Of a stretch of 64,000 bases of DNA, positions 55,845 through 63,229 are shown piece after piece (the stretch's first letter is position 1; each line of letters begins with the position of its first letter). The stretch is taken from positions 62,001 through 126,000 of the forward strand of contig CAVXOR010000006.1 in NCBI GenBank assembly GCA_963763475.1. The letters run 5' to 3'. This DNA is from AC-32 sp963763475 (GTDB lineage: Bacteria > Actinomycetota > Thermoleophilia > Gaiellales > Gaiellaceae). The notes beneath the pieces are model-generated. The model was not told the origin of the DNA and searched no databases. It saw only the letters and a program-made list of their open reading frames with translations. The position numbers and the translations under genes are program-made.

Positions 55845-56747
55845 CTACCCCGCGATCGACTCCCAGGTCAGGCGCAGGCCGTCCTCGAGCGCCACCTCCG
55901 GGCGCCAGCCGAGCTCACGCTTGGCCCGCGAGACGTCGAGCACGCTGCGCTGCAGCTCGCCGAGCCGCGCGGGCGCCGGCTCCGCGTCGAGCGTCGACCC
56001 GGCGACGCGGCGGCAGGCCTCGTAGAGCTCGACCACCGAGGTCTCGCTCCCCGTGCCGACGTTGAAGACGCCGCCGTCCTGCCCGCCCGCCGCCAGCGTC
56101 GCCCGCGCGACGTCGCCGGCGTAGACGTAGTCGCGCGTCTGCGACCCGTCGCCGAAGATGCGGGGCGACTCGCCGGCGGCGAGCTTGCCGAGGAAGATCG
56201 CGACCACGCCCGCCTCGCCGTGCGGGTCCTGCCGAGGCCCGTAGACGTTGCCGTAGCGGAGCGAGACGTGCCGCGTGCCGTAGAGCCGGTTGAACGCCGC
56301 CAGGTACTCCTCGCCCGCGAGCTTCGAGACGCCGTAGGGCGCGAGCGGCCTGCGCTCCGCGTCCTCCGCAGCGGGCCCCTCGCACTCGCCGTAGATCGCG
56401 CCCCCGGTCGAGCTGAAGACGACCTGCGTCTCGTGCGCCCGGGCCGCCTCGAGCACCTCGAGCGTCCCGAGCACGTTCACGGAGGCGTCGTGCGCCGGCC
56501 GCTCGACGGAGACCCGGACGTCGACCTGAGCGCCGAGATGAAAGCAGGCCTCGGGGCGCGCCTCTGCGAAGACGTCGCCTAGTCCGTCGCGGAGGTCGCG
56601 CTCGACCAGCCGCGCGGGCTCGGGCACGTTCTCGCGCTTCCCGTTTGAGAGGTCGTCGACGACAGTCACGTCGTCGCCGCGCGCCAGCAGCGCCTCGACG
56701 ACGTGCGAGCCGATGAATCCCGCGCCCCCTGTGACGATCGCCCGCAC
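55845..56747 (-). CDS. NAD-dependent epimerase/dehydratase (UDP-glucose 4-epimerase-like)
   Basis: A 300-residue extended short-chain dehydrogenase: NAD motif VTGGAGFIGSHVVEALL, FHLGAQVDVRVSVERP, catalytic Ser/Tyr/Lys as VVFSSTGGAIYG and APYGVSKLAGEEYL, and sugar-binding LRYGNVYGPRQDP with GDGSQTRDYVYAGDVARA. It should interconvert NDP-sugars (for example UDP-glucose/UDP-galactose) for envelope glycans. Start GTG 56747, 8 nt after TAGGAT, which overlaps the tmk -10 on the other strand. It is probably in one unit with the LytR_C gene behind it. Confidence 0.92.
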   Translation of the reverse strand: MRAIVTGGAGFIGSHVVEALLARGDDVTVVDDLSNGKRENVPEPARLVERDLRDGLGDVFAEARPEACFHLGAQVDVRVSVERPAHDASVNVLGTLEVLEAARAHETQVVFSSTGGAIYGECEGPAAEDAERRPLAPYGVSKLAGEEYLAAFNRLYGTRHVSLRYGNVYGPRQDPHGEAGVVAIFLGKLAAGESPRIFGDGSQTRDYVYAGDVARATLAAGGQDGGVFNVGTGSETSVVELYEACRRVAGSTLDAEPAPARLGELQRSVLDVSRAKRELGWRPEVALEDGLRLTWESIAG

Positions 56748-56755
56748 TGCCTCAT

Positions 56756-56765
56756 ATCCTAGGCC
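56756..56765. promoter_or_regulatory. Overlapping divergent -10 boxes (epimerase / tmk)
   Basis: ATCCTAGGCC reads TAGGAT on the minus strand (56761-56756; 8 nt before GTG 56747) and TAGGCC on the plus strand (56760-56765; 6 nt before ATG 56772). As at 45218-45227, both directions share the CTAG core. Confidence 0.45.
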
Positions 56766-56771
56766 GAGCAC

Positions 56772-57368
56772 ATGTTCGTCACCTTCGAAGGGCTTGACGG
56801 CTCCGGCAAGTCGACCCAGGCCAAGCTGCTCGCCGAGGCGCTCGCGGGCGAGGGACGCGACGTGGTCGCCACCCGCGAGCCCGGCGGGACCGAGCTCGGC
56901 GAGCGGGTGCGCGAGCTGCTGCTGGCCGAGGGCGAGGTCGCGCCCTGGGCCGAGGCTGCGCTCTTCGCTGCGGCGCGCGCGCAGCTCGTCGAGGACGTGA
57001 TCGCACCCGCGATCGAGCGCGGCGCCGACGTGGTCTGCGACCGCTACCTCGATTCCTCGCTGGCCTACCAGGGGCTGGCGCGCGGGCTCGGGCTCGACCG
57101 CGTGCTCGAGCTGAACCTGCACGCGGTGCGCGGCGTCCTGCCCGACCGGACGTTCCTGCTGCTCGTCGACCCGGCCGAGTCGGCGCGGCGCGTCGGCGCC
57201 AAGGGCGACCGGATCGAGCGCGAGGACGACGACTTCCGCGCGCGGGTCGACTCGGCCTACCGCCAGCTCGCCGAGGTCTTCCCGGAGAGAATCCAGACGA
57301 TCGACGGCACGCGCCCGCCGCGCGAGATCGCCGAGGAGGTGCACGACGAGCTTCGACAACGTTCCTGA
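56772..57368 (+). CDS. tmk: Thymidylate kinase
   Basis: A 198-residue kinase: dTMP + ATP gives dTDP, needed for DNA synthesis. P-loop FEGLDGSGKSTQAKLL (G7-S14 region), base-binding REPGGTELGE, DR motif VCDRYLDSSLAYQG, and a lid region with DRIEREDDDFRARVD. The length is typical (about 200). Start ATG 56772 is 6 nt after TAGGCC. It heads an operon with holB, whose start lies inside the end of tmk, and an aldo/keto reductase. tmk-holB is a common bacterial pair. Confidence 0.95.
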   Translation: MFVTFEGLDGSGKSTQAKLLAEALAGEGRDVVATREPGGTELGERVRELLLAEGEVAPWAEAALFAAARAQLVEDVIAPAIERGADVVCDRYLDSSLAYQGLARGLGLDRVLELNLHAVRGVLPDRTFLLLVDPAESARRVGAKGDRIEREDDDFRARVDSAYRQLAEVFPERIQTIDGTRPPREIAEEVHDELRQRS

Positions 57369-58425
57369 GCAGGACGAGGCGAAGCGGCTCCTGCGCGCGG
57401 CTCTCTCCGAGGGCCCGGCGCACGCGTACCTCTTCCACGGGCCCGCGGGCGTCGGCAAGCGGAAGACGGCGCTGGCGTTCGCGTCGGAGCTGCTCGGCGG
57501 CGACCCGCGCGTCGAGCGGCGCTCGCACCCCGACCTGTACGTGCTCGAGCCACTCGGCGACCAGATCCGGATCGACGCGGTGCGCGAGATGCGGCGCGAC
57601 CTGCACATGCGCCCGTTCGAGGCGCAGCGCCGCGTCTACCTCGTCTTCGGCGCGCACCTGCTCAACGACGAGGCGGCCGACGCGCTGCTGAAGGACCTCG
57701 AGGAGCCGCCCGAGTATGCGGTGATCGTGCTCGTCGCGGACGAGGTCGGGCCGCTGCCGGAAACGATCCGCTCGCGCTGCCAGGCGGTGCCGTTCCGGCG
57801 GCTCTCCGAGCGCGCGGTGCGTGAACAGGTGCTTGCGCAGGCGCCGCAGCTCTCGGAGCAGGAGGCGACCTCGATCGCGCGCGTGGCGAGCGGCCGGCTC
57901 GACCGCGCCGAGCGCCTGCTCGACCCGGCGTCGGCGAAGCGGCGGGCGACACTGCTCGAGACGGCGCGCTCGGTCTACGCGCCCGAGTTCGACGCCTCGG
58001 CTGCCGCGCGCAAGCTGTTGGAGGCCTCGCGCGAGCGCGCAGGCGAGGCGAAGGAGCGCGAGGAGGCGGCCCTCGAGGGGCTCGACCTGACGGCGCGCGA
58101 GGCCGAGCAGCGCGTCCGCCGCGCCGCTCGCGGGGCCGAGCGCGAGGAGCTGCTCGCCTCGCTGGAGGAGCTCGCCTCCTGGTACCGCGACCTCGTCGCC
58201 GCGGCGGCCGGAGCCGAGAAGGCGCTCGTCCACGTCGACCGCGCCGCTGAGCTGCGGGAGGACGGGACGCTCGAGCGGCTCGAGGGCGCCGAGCGCGCCG
58301 CCGAGCTCGTGCGCGAGACCTGGCGGCGGTTCGAGGAGTTCCAGCTCTCGCCCGCGCTCGCGCTGGAGGCGCTGTTCGTCCAGTTGCGGCGCGCTTTCGC
58401 CGGCTCGATCAGCGTCGCGGCATGA
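57346..58425 (+). CDS. holB: DNA polymerase III subunit delta prime, apparent ACG start
   Basis: From ACG 57346 the frame gives 359 residues starting T/M-SFDNVPEQDEAKRLL, with the clamp-loader Walker-like GPAGVGKRKTALAFASELL and the SRC motif TIRSRCQAVPF, followed by helical C-terminal collar sequences. GGAGGTG (57335-57341) stands 5-6 nt before this ACG, and no ATG, GTG or TTG occurs in frame until GTG 57541, which would delete the nucleotide-binding loop. So the gene either starts at the rare codon ACG (also ACG 57343), or an ATG was changed. It overlaps tmk by 23 nt and the next gene by 4 nt. Role: clamp loading at the replication fork. Confidence 0.85.
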   Translation, partial: TSFDNVPEQDEAKRLLRAALSEGPAHAYLFHGPAGVGKRKTALAFASELLGGDPRVERRSHPDLYVLEPLGDQIRIDAVREMRRDLHMRPFEAQRRVYLVFGAHLLNDEAADALLKDLEEPPEYAVIVLVADEVGPLPETIRSRCQAVPFRRLSERAVREQVLAQAPQLSEQEATSIARVASGRLDRAERLLDPASAKRRATLLETARSVYAPEFDASAAARKLLEASRERAGEAKEREEAALEGLDLTAREAEQRVRRAARGAEREELLASLEELASWYRDLVAAAAGAEKALVHVDRAAELREDGTLERLEGAERAAELVRETWRRFEEFQLSPALALEALFVQLRRAFAGSISVAA

Positions 58426-59363
58426 GGACGACCGAGCTCGGCCCCACCGGGATGGAGATCACCCGGGTCGGCCTCGGCGCTTGGGCGATCGGCGGCGCCG
58501 AGTACGACTGGGGCTGGGGCGAGCAGGACGACGACGACTCGATCGCCGCGATCCACCGCGCGCTCGAGCTCGGCGTCAACTGGATCGACACTGCCGCCCA
58601 CTACGGCTTCGGCCATTCGGAGCAGGTCGTCGGCCGCGCGATCGCGGGCCTCGACAAGCGGCCGTTCATCTTCACCAAGGGCGGCCAGCCCGAGGGCCCG
58701 AACCGGACGACGCTGCAGAGCTTGAAGCGCGACTCGCTCAGGCGCGAGCTCGAAGGCAGCCTCACGCGCCTCGGCCTCGACGCGGTCGACCTCTACCAGA
58801 TCCACTGGCCGATCCCTGACGAGGAGGTCGAGGAAGGCTGGTCGGCGCTCCTCGAGTTCAGGGACGAGGGCCTGGCCCGGCACATCGGCGTCTCGAACTT
58901 CAGCGTGGCACAGGTGGTCCGCGCCCAGGCGATCGGGCCGGTCGAGACGCTGCAGCCGCAGTACTCGCTGCTCGATCGAGAGGCGGAGCCGGAGATCCTG
59001 CCGTTCTGCGAGGAGGCGGGAATCGGCGTGATCGTTTACTCGCCGATGGCGTCCGGCCTGCTGAGCGGGGGCATGACCCGCGAGCGGATCGAGAGCCTGC
59101 CCGACGACGACTGGCGCCGGCGCAGCGAGCGGTTCCAGGAGCCGCAGCTCTCGCGCAACCTGGAGCTGGTCGAGCGGCTGAAACGCGTGGCCGAGCGGCA
59201 CGCCGTCTCGCCCGGGGCGGTCGCGGTCGCGTGGACGCTGCGCAACCCGGCAGTGGACGGCGCGATCACCGGCTTTCGCCGGCCCGACCAGGTAGAGCCG
59301 ATCGTGGCCGCGGCCGACCTCGAGCTGACAGACGAGGAAGTGGCCGAGCTCGAAGCGCGCTAG
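58422..59363 (+). CDS. Aldo/keto reductase
   Basis: A 313-residue NADPH-dependent TIM-barrel oxidoreductase. Catalytic tetrad: D56 (NWIDTAAHYG), Y61, K86 (FIFTKGGQ) and H128 (LYQIHWPIPD). The cofactor loop is near VSNFSVAQVV and VYSPMASGLLSGGM. The family reduces aldehydes and ketones or rearranges sugars; the substrate is unknown. ATG 58422 overlaps the holB stop (ATGA), so it is part of the tmk-holB operon. Its stop shares CTAG with the convergent membrane gene. Confidence 0.92.
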   Translation: MRTTELGPTGMEITRVGLGAWAIGGAEYDWGWGEQDDDDSIAAIHRALELGVNWIDTAAHYGFGHSEQVVGRAIAGLDKRPFIFTKGGQPEGPNRTTLQSLKRDSLRRELEGSLTRLGLDAVDLYQIHWPIPDEEVEEGWSALLEFRDEGLARHIGVSNFSVAQVVRAQAIGPVETLQPQYSLLDREAEPEILPFCEEAGIGVIVYSPMASGLLSGGMTRERIESLPDDDWRRRSERFQEPQLSRNLELVERLKRVAERHAVSPGAVAVAWTLRNPAVDGAITGFRRPDQVEPIVAAADLELTDEEVAELEAR

Positions 59364-59737
59364 GCGATGCCGCGGCGGTCGCCCTCGAGCGAGTCGAGGG
59401 CGTGGTAGCAGACCCAGTTCACGAGCCAGACGATGACGACGACGCCGACGTACGTCCAGAAGCCGTCGATCGCGAAGTTCGGCGCGATCCACTCGGCCAG
59501 CGCGACCATCGCGATGTTGATCAGCAGGTAGAAGAGCCCGAGCGTGAGGATGATCAGCGGCAGGGTCAGGATGGCGAGGATCGGCTTGAGCACGGCGTTC
59601 GCGAGCCCGAGCACGAGCGCGCCGATGAAGTAGGCCCAGAAGCCGTGGATGTCGACGCTGTCCCAGATCGCATTGGCGACCCAGAGGGCCAGCGCGTTGA
59701 CGGCGATCGCGATCGCTATGCGGGCCAGCAGAAACAT
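59360..59737 (-). CDS. Phage holin superfamily IV (4-TM) membrane protein
   Basis: A 125-residue protein with four helices and the family core LANAVLKPILAILTLPLIIL and LTLGLFYLLINIAMVALAEW, ending WLVNWVCYHALDSL. It is a paralogue of the protein at 27334-27705. ATG 59737 was chosen over the upstream ATG 59776 because TAGACT lies 8 nt before it and because residue 1 then starts the first helix (MFLLARIAIAIAVNALAL). No prophage genes are near; function unknown. Confidence 0.82.
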   Translation of the reverse strand: MFLLARIAIAIAVNALALWVANAIWDSVDIHGFWAYFIGALVLGLANAVLKPILAILTLPLIILTLGLFYLLINIAMVALAEWIAPNFAIDGFWTYVGVVVIVWLVNWVCYHALDSLEGDRRGIA

Positions 59738-59823
59738 GCCGGGCGAGTCTAAACCGTCCGCTCGTTTGCGAGGCAAGAGCGCGAAGGCTGGCGGCCGCGC
59801 TTCCGGGCTAGACTTCGGGCCGC

Positions 59824-59896
59824 GCCGACGTAGCTCAGCTGGTAGAGCACTTCACTCGTAATGAAGGGGTCCCCGGTTCGAGTCCGGGCGTCGGCT
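59824..59896 (+). tRNA. tRNA-Thr (anticodon CGT)
   Basis: A 73-nt cloverleaf: acceptor GCCGACG/CGTCGGC with T as discriminator, D-arm region TAGCTCAGCTGGTAGAGCA, anticodon stem CTTCA/TGAAG with loop CTCGTAA giving anticodon CGT, and T-arm CCGGTTCGAGTCCGG. It decodes ACG. No CCA is encoded. Confidence 0.96.
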
Positions 59897-59991
59897 CTCG
59901 GCTATCCGGGCGTGACCGGTACTCGAGGAACGAGCGAGCGGAGCCCGCGGCGGGCGAATGCCGCGCCGCGGGGCTCCTATGATCTCGGCGC

Positions 59992-60504
59992 CTACTGCTG
60001 CTGGGCGCGCTGGTTGATGCCCGAAGCGAACATGCCGCCCGTGGCGATCTTGTTCAGCAGCTTGTCGGCGTTGCTCTCCTCGTCGAGCGTCTGGTCGAGG
60101 AGCTCCTCGGCCTGCTCGTGGCCGAGCTGCTTGGCGAGCTCGCGCGCGGTTCCGTACGCGGCGATCTCGTAGTGCTCGACCCGCTGGGCGGCGCCGATCA
60201 GCGCCGCGTCCTTCACAGCCGGGTCGCCCTGGGCCTGGATCAGCTGCTCGCCCTCGGCGATCAGGCCCTCCATCGCCTCGCACTTCTCGCTCGAGGCGGG
60301 GATGCCGAGCTCGCCGTAGATGTCGTCGAGTCGGCGAACGTGGTCCTGGGTCTCCTGGAGGTGATGCTCGAAGGCCTCCCGGAGCTCCTCGTGCGAGGCC
60401 GCCTGGGCCATCTTCGGCAGCGCCTGGACGAGCTGCTCCTCGGCGCTGTGCAGGTCGTGGAGCTCTTCCACGAACAGGTCTTGCAGAGTGTCGAGCTTGA
60501 TCAT
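59992..60504 (-). CDS. Ferritin-like DUF892 (YciE/YciF) family protein
   Basis: A 170-residue four-helix protein of the DUF892 family: LQDLFVEELHDLHSAEEQLV, SHEELREAFEHHLQETQDHV, AQRVEHYEIAAYGTARELAK and LLDQTLDEESNADKLLNKIA carry Glu/His residues placed like a ferritin-type di-metal site. Members are induced by stress and osmolarity in several bacteria; their exact activity is unknown. ATG 60504 follows GAAGGAGAG. It is 20 nt behind the SRPBCC gene on the same strand, probably cotranscribed. Nothing recognised in 59897-59991 beyond the tRNA end. Confidence 0.92.
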   Translation of the reverse strand: MIKLDTLQDLFVEELHDLHSAEEQLVQALPKMAQAASHEELREAFEHHLQETQDHVRRLDDIYGELGIPASSEKCEAMEGLIAEGEQLIQAQGDPAVKDAALIGAAQRVEHYEIAAYGTARELAKQLGHEQAEELLDQTLDEESNADKLLNKIATGGMFASGINQRAQQQ

Positions 60505-60524
60505 CGCTCTCCTTCCGTCCTCGG

Positions 60525-61373
60525 TTACGAGTTCGACTTGGTGGTGCCGGCTTCGATCTCGCCGCGCCACTCGCCGCTCTCCGTGCCGCGACTCTCGATC
60601 AGGCTCTTGAAGCGGCCGAGGTCGCCCCGGATGCGCTTGGCGTCCAGGCCGGCGGCCGAGCCGAACTGCTCGAGCGGGCCCTCGGCCTGGTAGCTCATCG
60701 AGAGGCGGATCAGCGTCTTCGACTCGCCGAGTCGCTCGAAGCTGACGGTTCCGCGAGTCTTCTTGCCGTCCTCGCTGATCCAGCTGATCTGCTTGTCTGG
60801 GTGCTGCTCGAGGATCTTCGCGTCCCACTCGGCGGCTCGGCCGCCGATCGTGGCGACCCAGTGCAGGCGCGTGTCGTCGCGCTGCTGGACGTCGTCCACG
60901 CCCTCCATGAAGAGCGGGAACTCCTCGAACTGCGTCCACTGGTTGTAGGCGGTCGAGACCGGGACCTCGACTTCGATCGACTCGTCGATCGTGCTGATCG
61001 GCATGCCGCTCTCGCCCTGCTTGCCGCGAAGCTTGAGGGCGCCGGCGGCTGCGGCCGCGCCGCCGCCTAGCACCAGCATCGTGTTGCGGAGCTTGTGGCT
61101 GCGCTTCTGCTTCCGCTCGACGCGGCTCCAGGCGTCCCGGAGGTTCTTCGTCATCGTGTCCAGCTCGCGGCGGAGCTGCTTGTCGTTGGCCATGCGCGTC
61201 GCGGCGGCGAAGAAGCCGACCCGCTTGGACGCGCGATGCTTCGCCTTGGCGCCATGCCCGATCGCCGAGACGAGCTCCTTGCGGAACTTCCTGTCACGGG
61301 AGAGCGCGAGAGCAAAGTCCTTGCTCGTCGCGGCACGGTCCTTCACGGCCTGTGTCTTGGTGCGTCTGAACAT
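60525..61373 (-). CDS. SRPBCC (polyketide cyclase/START-like) membrane-anchored protein
   Basis: A 282-residue protein. The basic, helical N-terminus (1-85; RATSKDFALAL, RKFRKELVSAIGHGAKAKHR) precedes a hydrophobic stretch (NTMLVLGGGAAAAAGAL, about 97-115). Then follows an SRPBCC domain from about residue 128: SIEVEVPVSTAYNQWTQFEE, FPLFMEGVDDV, VATIGGRAAEWDAKILEQHP and ISWISEDGKKTRGTVSFERL. The fold binds hydrophobic ligands. It lies upstream of the ferritin-like gene; both look like stress or envelope genes. Start ATG 61373. Confidence 0.85.
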   Translation of the reverse strand: MFRRTKTQAVKDRAATSKDFALALSRDRKFRKELVSAIGHGAKAKHRASKRVGFFAAATRMANDKQLRRELDTMTKNLRDAWSRVERKQKRSHKLRNTMLVLGGGAAAAAGALKLRGKQGESGMPISTIDESIEVEVPVSTAYNQWTQFEEFPLFMEGVDDVQQRDDTRLHWVATIGGRAAEWDAKILEQHPDKQISWISEDGKKTRGTVSFERLGESKTLIRLSMSYQAEGPLEQFGSAAGLDAKRIRGDLGRFKSLIESRGTESGEWRGEIEAGTTKSNS

Positions 61374-61453
61374 CCCCGTCCTTTCTTCGAAGTCGTACTG
61401 AACTCGTTCCGCCGAGGCCCGACGCCAAACCCGGCGGTTAGGCTCGGCCGCTC

Positions 61454-62050
61454 GTGTTCCACCATTTCACCGAGCTCGTGGCAAATGCCTCGGGATGGGC
61501 CTACGCGATCCTGTTCGTGCTCGCCTTTCTCGACGCGCTCATCCCGATCGTTCCGAGCGAGACCTCGGTCATCACCGCGGGCGTCGTGGCCTCGAGCGGC
61601 GACCTGAGCCTGCCGCTCGTGATCCTCTTCGCGGCGGCCGGGGCGTTCGCCGGCGACAACACCTCCTACTTCGTCGGGGCGCGGTACGGGACGCGGATCA
61701 ACGACCGCTTCTTCCAGAGCGAGAAGGCACAGCGGCGGATCGCGTGGGCGAACCGCCAGGTCGAGGAGCGGGGCGGTGAGTTGATCGTGATCGCCCGCTT
61801 CATTCCCGGCGGTCGCACGGTGGTGACCCTCAGCTGCGGCACCCTCGGCTACCCGTGGCGGCGCTTCGTCCTCTTCGACGCGATCGCGGCCTCGATCTGG
61901 GCGCTCTACGCCGCATTGCTCGGCTACCTCGGCGGCCACGCCTTCGAGGAGCAGCCGTGGAAGGGCCTGCTGCTCGCGTTCGCGATCGCGCTCGCGGTGA
62001 CGGGCGGGGTGGAGCTCTTTCGCTGGTGGAAGCGACGCCGGTCGGACTAG
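61454..62050 (+). CDS. DedA family membrane protein
   Basis: A 198-residue DedA/VTT-domain protein: hydrophobic AILFVLAFLDALIPIVPSET, the family motif AGAFAGDNTSYFVGARYG, and the conserved RFIPGGRTVVTLSCGTLGYP, then late helices (IAASIWALYAALLGYLGGHA). DedA proteins move undecaprenyl phosphate or other lipids across the membrane, coupled to proton motive force. Start GTG 61454, 9 nt after TAGGCT. The stop shares CTAG with the convergent cyclophilin. Confidence 0.9.
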   Translation: MFHHFTELVANASGWAYAILFVLAFLDALIPIVPSETSVITAGVVASSGDLSLPLVILFAAAGAFAGDNTSYFVGARYGTRINDRFFQSEKAQRRIAWANRQVEERGGELIVIARFIPGGRTVVTLSCGTLGYPWRRFVLFDAIAASIWALYAALLGYLGGHAFEEQPWKGLLLAFAIALAVTGGVELFRWWKRRRSD

Positions 62051-62505
62051 TCGGCGAGCTCGACGCGCTCGATCAAGGCCGGCTCGCGCGGCTTGTCGTT
62101 CGCGTCCGTGTCCAACTTCTCGATCGAGTCGACCGCGTCCATGCCGCCGGTCACGCGGCCGAAGACCGTGTGCTTGCCGTCGAGCCAGGGCGCCGCCTCG
62201 GTGGTGACGATGAAGAACTGGCTGCCGTTCGTGTTCGGCCCGGCGTTGGCCATCGCCAGGGCGCCGCGCTCGACCTTGTGGTCGTTGAACTCGTCCTCGA
62301 ACGTGTAGCCCGGGCCGCCCATGCCGGTGCCCGTCGGGTCGCCCCCCTGAATCATGAAGTCCGGGATCACGCGGTGGAAGACGATGCCGTCGTAGAAGCC
62401 GTCCCCGGCGAGCTTGCGGAAGTTCTCGACGGTCTTCGGCGCGTCGTCGTCGAACAACTCGAGCTCGATCGCCCCGTGGTTCGTGTGCAGCGTGGCGGCG
62501 CTCAT
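62047..62505 (-). CDS. Cyclophilin-type peptidyl-prolyl cis-trans isomerase
   Basis: A 152-residue cytoplasmic cyclophilin: catalytic FHRVIPDFMIQGGDPTGTG with its Arg, MANAGPNTNGSQFFIVT and HTVFGRV. It speeds proline isomerisation in folding proteins. The compact length with no signal peptide matches the cytosolic PpiB-like group. Start ATG 62505, 8 nt after TAGGCT on the minus strand. Confidence 0.95.
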   Translation of the reverse strand: MSAATLHTNHGAIELELFDDDAPKTVENFRKLAGDGFYDGIVFHRVIPDFMIQGGDPTGTGMGGPGYTFEDEFNDHKVERGALAMANAGPNTNGSQFFIVTTEAAPWLDGKHTVFGRVTGGMDAVDSIEKLDTDANDKPREPALIERVELAD

Positions 62506-62609
62506 TCGCCACCAGCCTAGCTCTTACGAACTCCTCAGGTGCTTCACAGGGCCCTCTCACTTTTGACGGCCATCTTGGGTCGCGTAGTCGACCGAAAGGA
62601 GGTGAAGCG

Positions 62610-63089
62610 ATGAACGGCAACGTGACGCGCTGGACGCCGGAGCGGATCGTCGTCCTGGCCGCCCTCGCGTTCGGGATCGCGGCCGGGACGTACGGCATCG
62701 CCAACGCGGCGAGCGGCTCGAGCTCGAGTGGCTCGTCCGCGACGACGGGCGGCCTGCAGTTCGCCGCGAGCGGCCCGGCCGCCGCTCCCGGCGGGGGGCA
62801 ACCGTGGGGCCGGCAGCAGCGCAGTGACGAGACCCCGCTCAGCGGTGACGCGCTGAGCAAGGTGACGGCTGTCGCCAAGGCGAAGGTGCCCGGCGGCGCG
62901 ATCGTCCGCGTCGAGACCGACGCGGACGGCAACTCGGCCTACGAGGCCCACATGGTCAGGGCCGACGGAACGCCGGTCACGGTCTACGTGAACAAGCAGT
63001 TCGAGGTCGTGAGCGTCGAGTCGGGCAGGCCCGGACCCCCGGGCGGCCGCGGCCAGGCGCCGTCGTCCTCGAGCGGCGCGAGCGCGTAG
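62610..63089 (+). CDS. Exported protein with PepSY-like domain
   Basis: A 159-residue protein with an uncleaved or cleaved N-terminal helix (RIVVLAALAFGIAAGTYGIA), a Ser/Gly-rich linker and a small domain (about 75-135): LSGDALSKVTAVAKAKVPGG, AIVRVETDADGNSAYEAHMV and TPVTVYVNKQFEVVSVESGR. This strand-helix-strand pattern resembles PepSY inhibitory domains. The tail is Pro/Gly/Ser-rich. ATG 62610 follows AAAGGAGGTG; TTGACG-N16-TAGTCG upstream is a possible promoter. An intrinsic terminator follows. Confidence 0.8.
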   Translation: MNGNVTRWTPERIVVLAALAFGIAAGTYGIANAASGSSSSGSSATTGGLQFAASGPAAAPGGGQPWGRQQRSDETPLSGDALSKVTAVAKAKVPGGAIVRVETDADGNSAYEAHMVRADGTPVTVYVNKQFEVVSVESGRPGPPGGRGQAPSSSSGASA

Positions 63090-63104
63090 CTCCCGCCGCA
63101 CGAC

Positions 63105-63132
63105 GGGCTCGCCCTGGCGCCGGGGCGAGCCC
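63105..63132 (+). terminator. Intrinsic terminator
   Basis: GGGCTCGCCC (63105-63114) and GGGCGAGCCC (63123-63132) form a perfect 10-bp stem with an 8-nt loop, followed by TTGCTTTG, 16 nt after the PepSY-like gene. Confidence 0.85.
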
Positions 63133-63217
63133 TTGCTTTGCGCCTGGGGCCGGTGTTCCGGAGTCACCCCTGAAGCGAAAGCCGCGAAATAGGTGGGAGG
63201 CCAACCGGATCAGCGGG

Positions 63218-63223
63218 TAGGGT
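63218..63223 (+). promoter_or_regulatory. -10 box TAGGGT for leaderless PKD-like gene
   Basis: TAGGGT lies 6 nt before GTG 63230. No Shine-Dalgarno is visible. Confidence 0.5.
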
Positions 63224-63229
63224 CGATGC

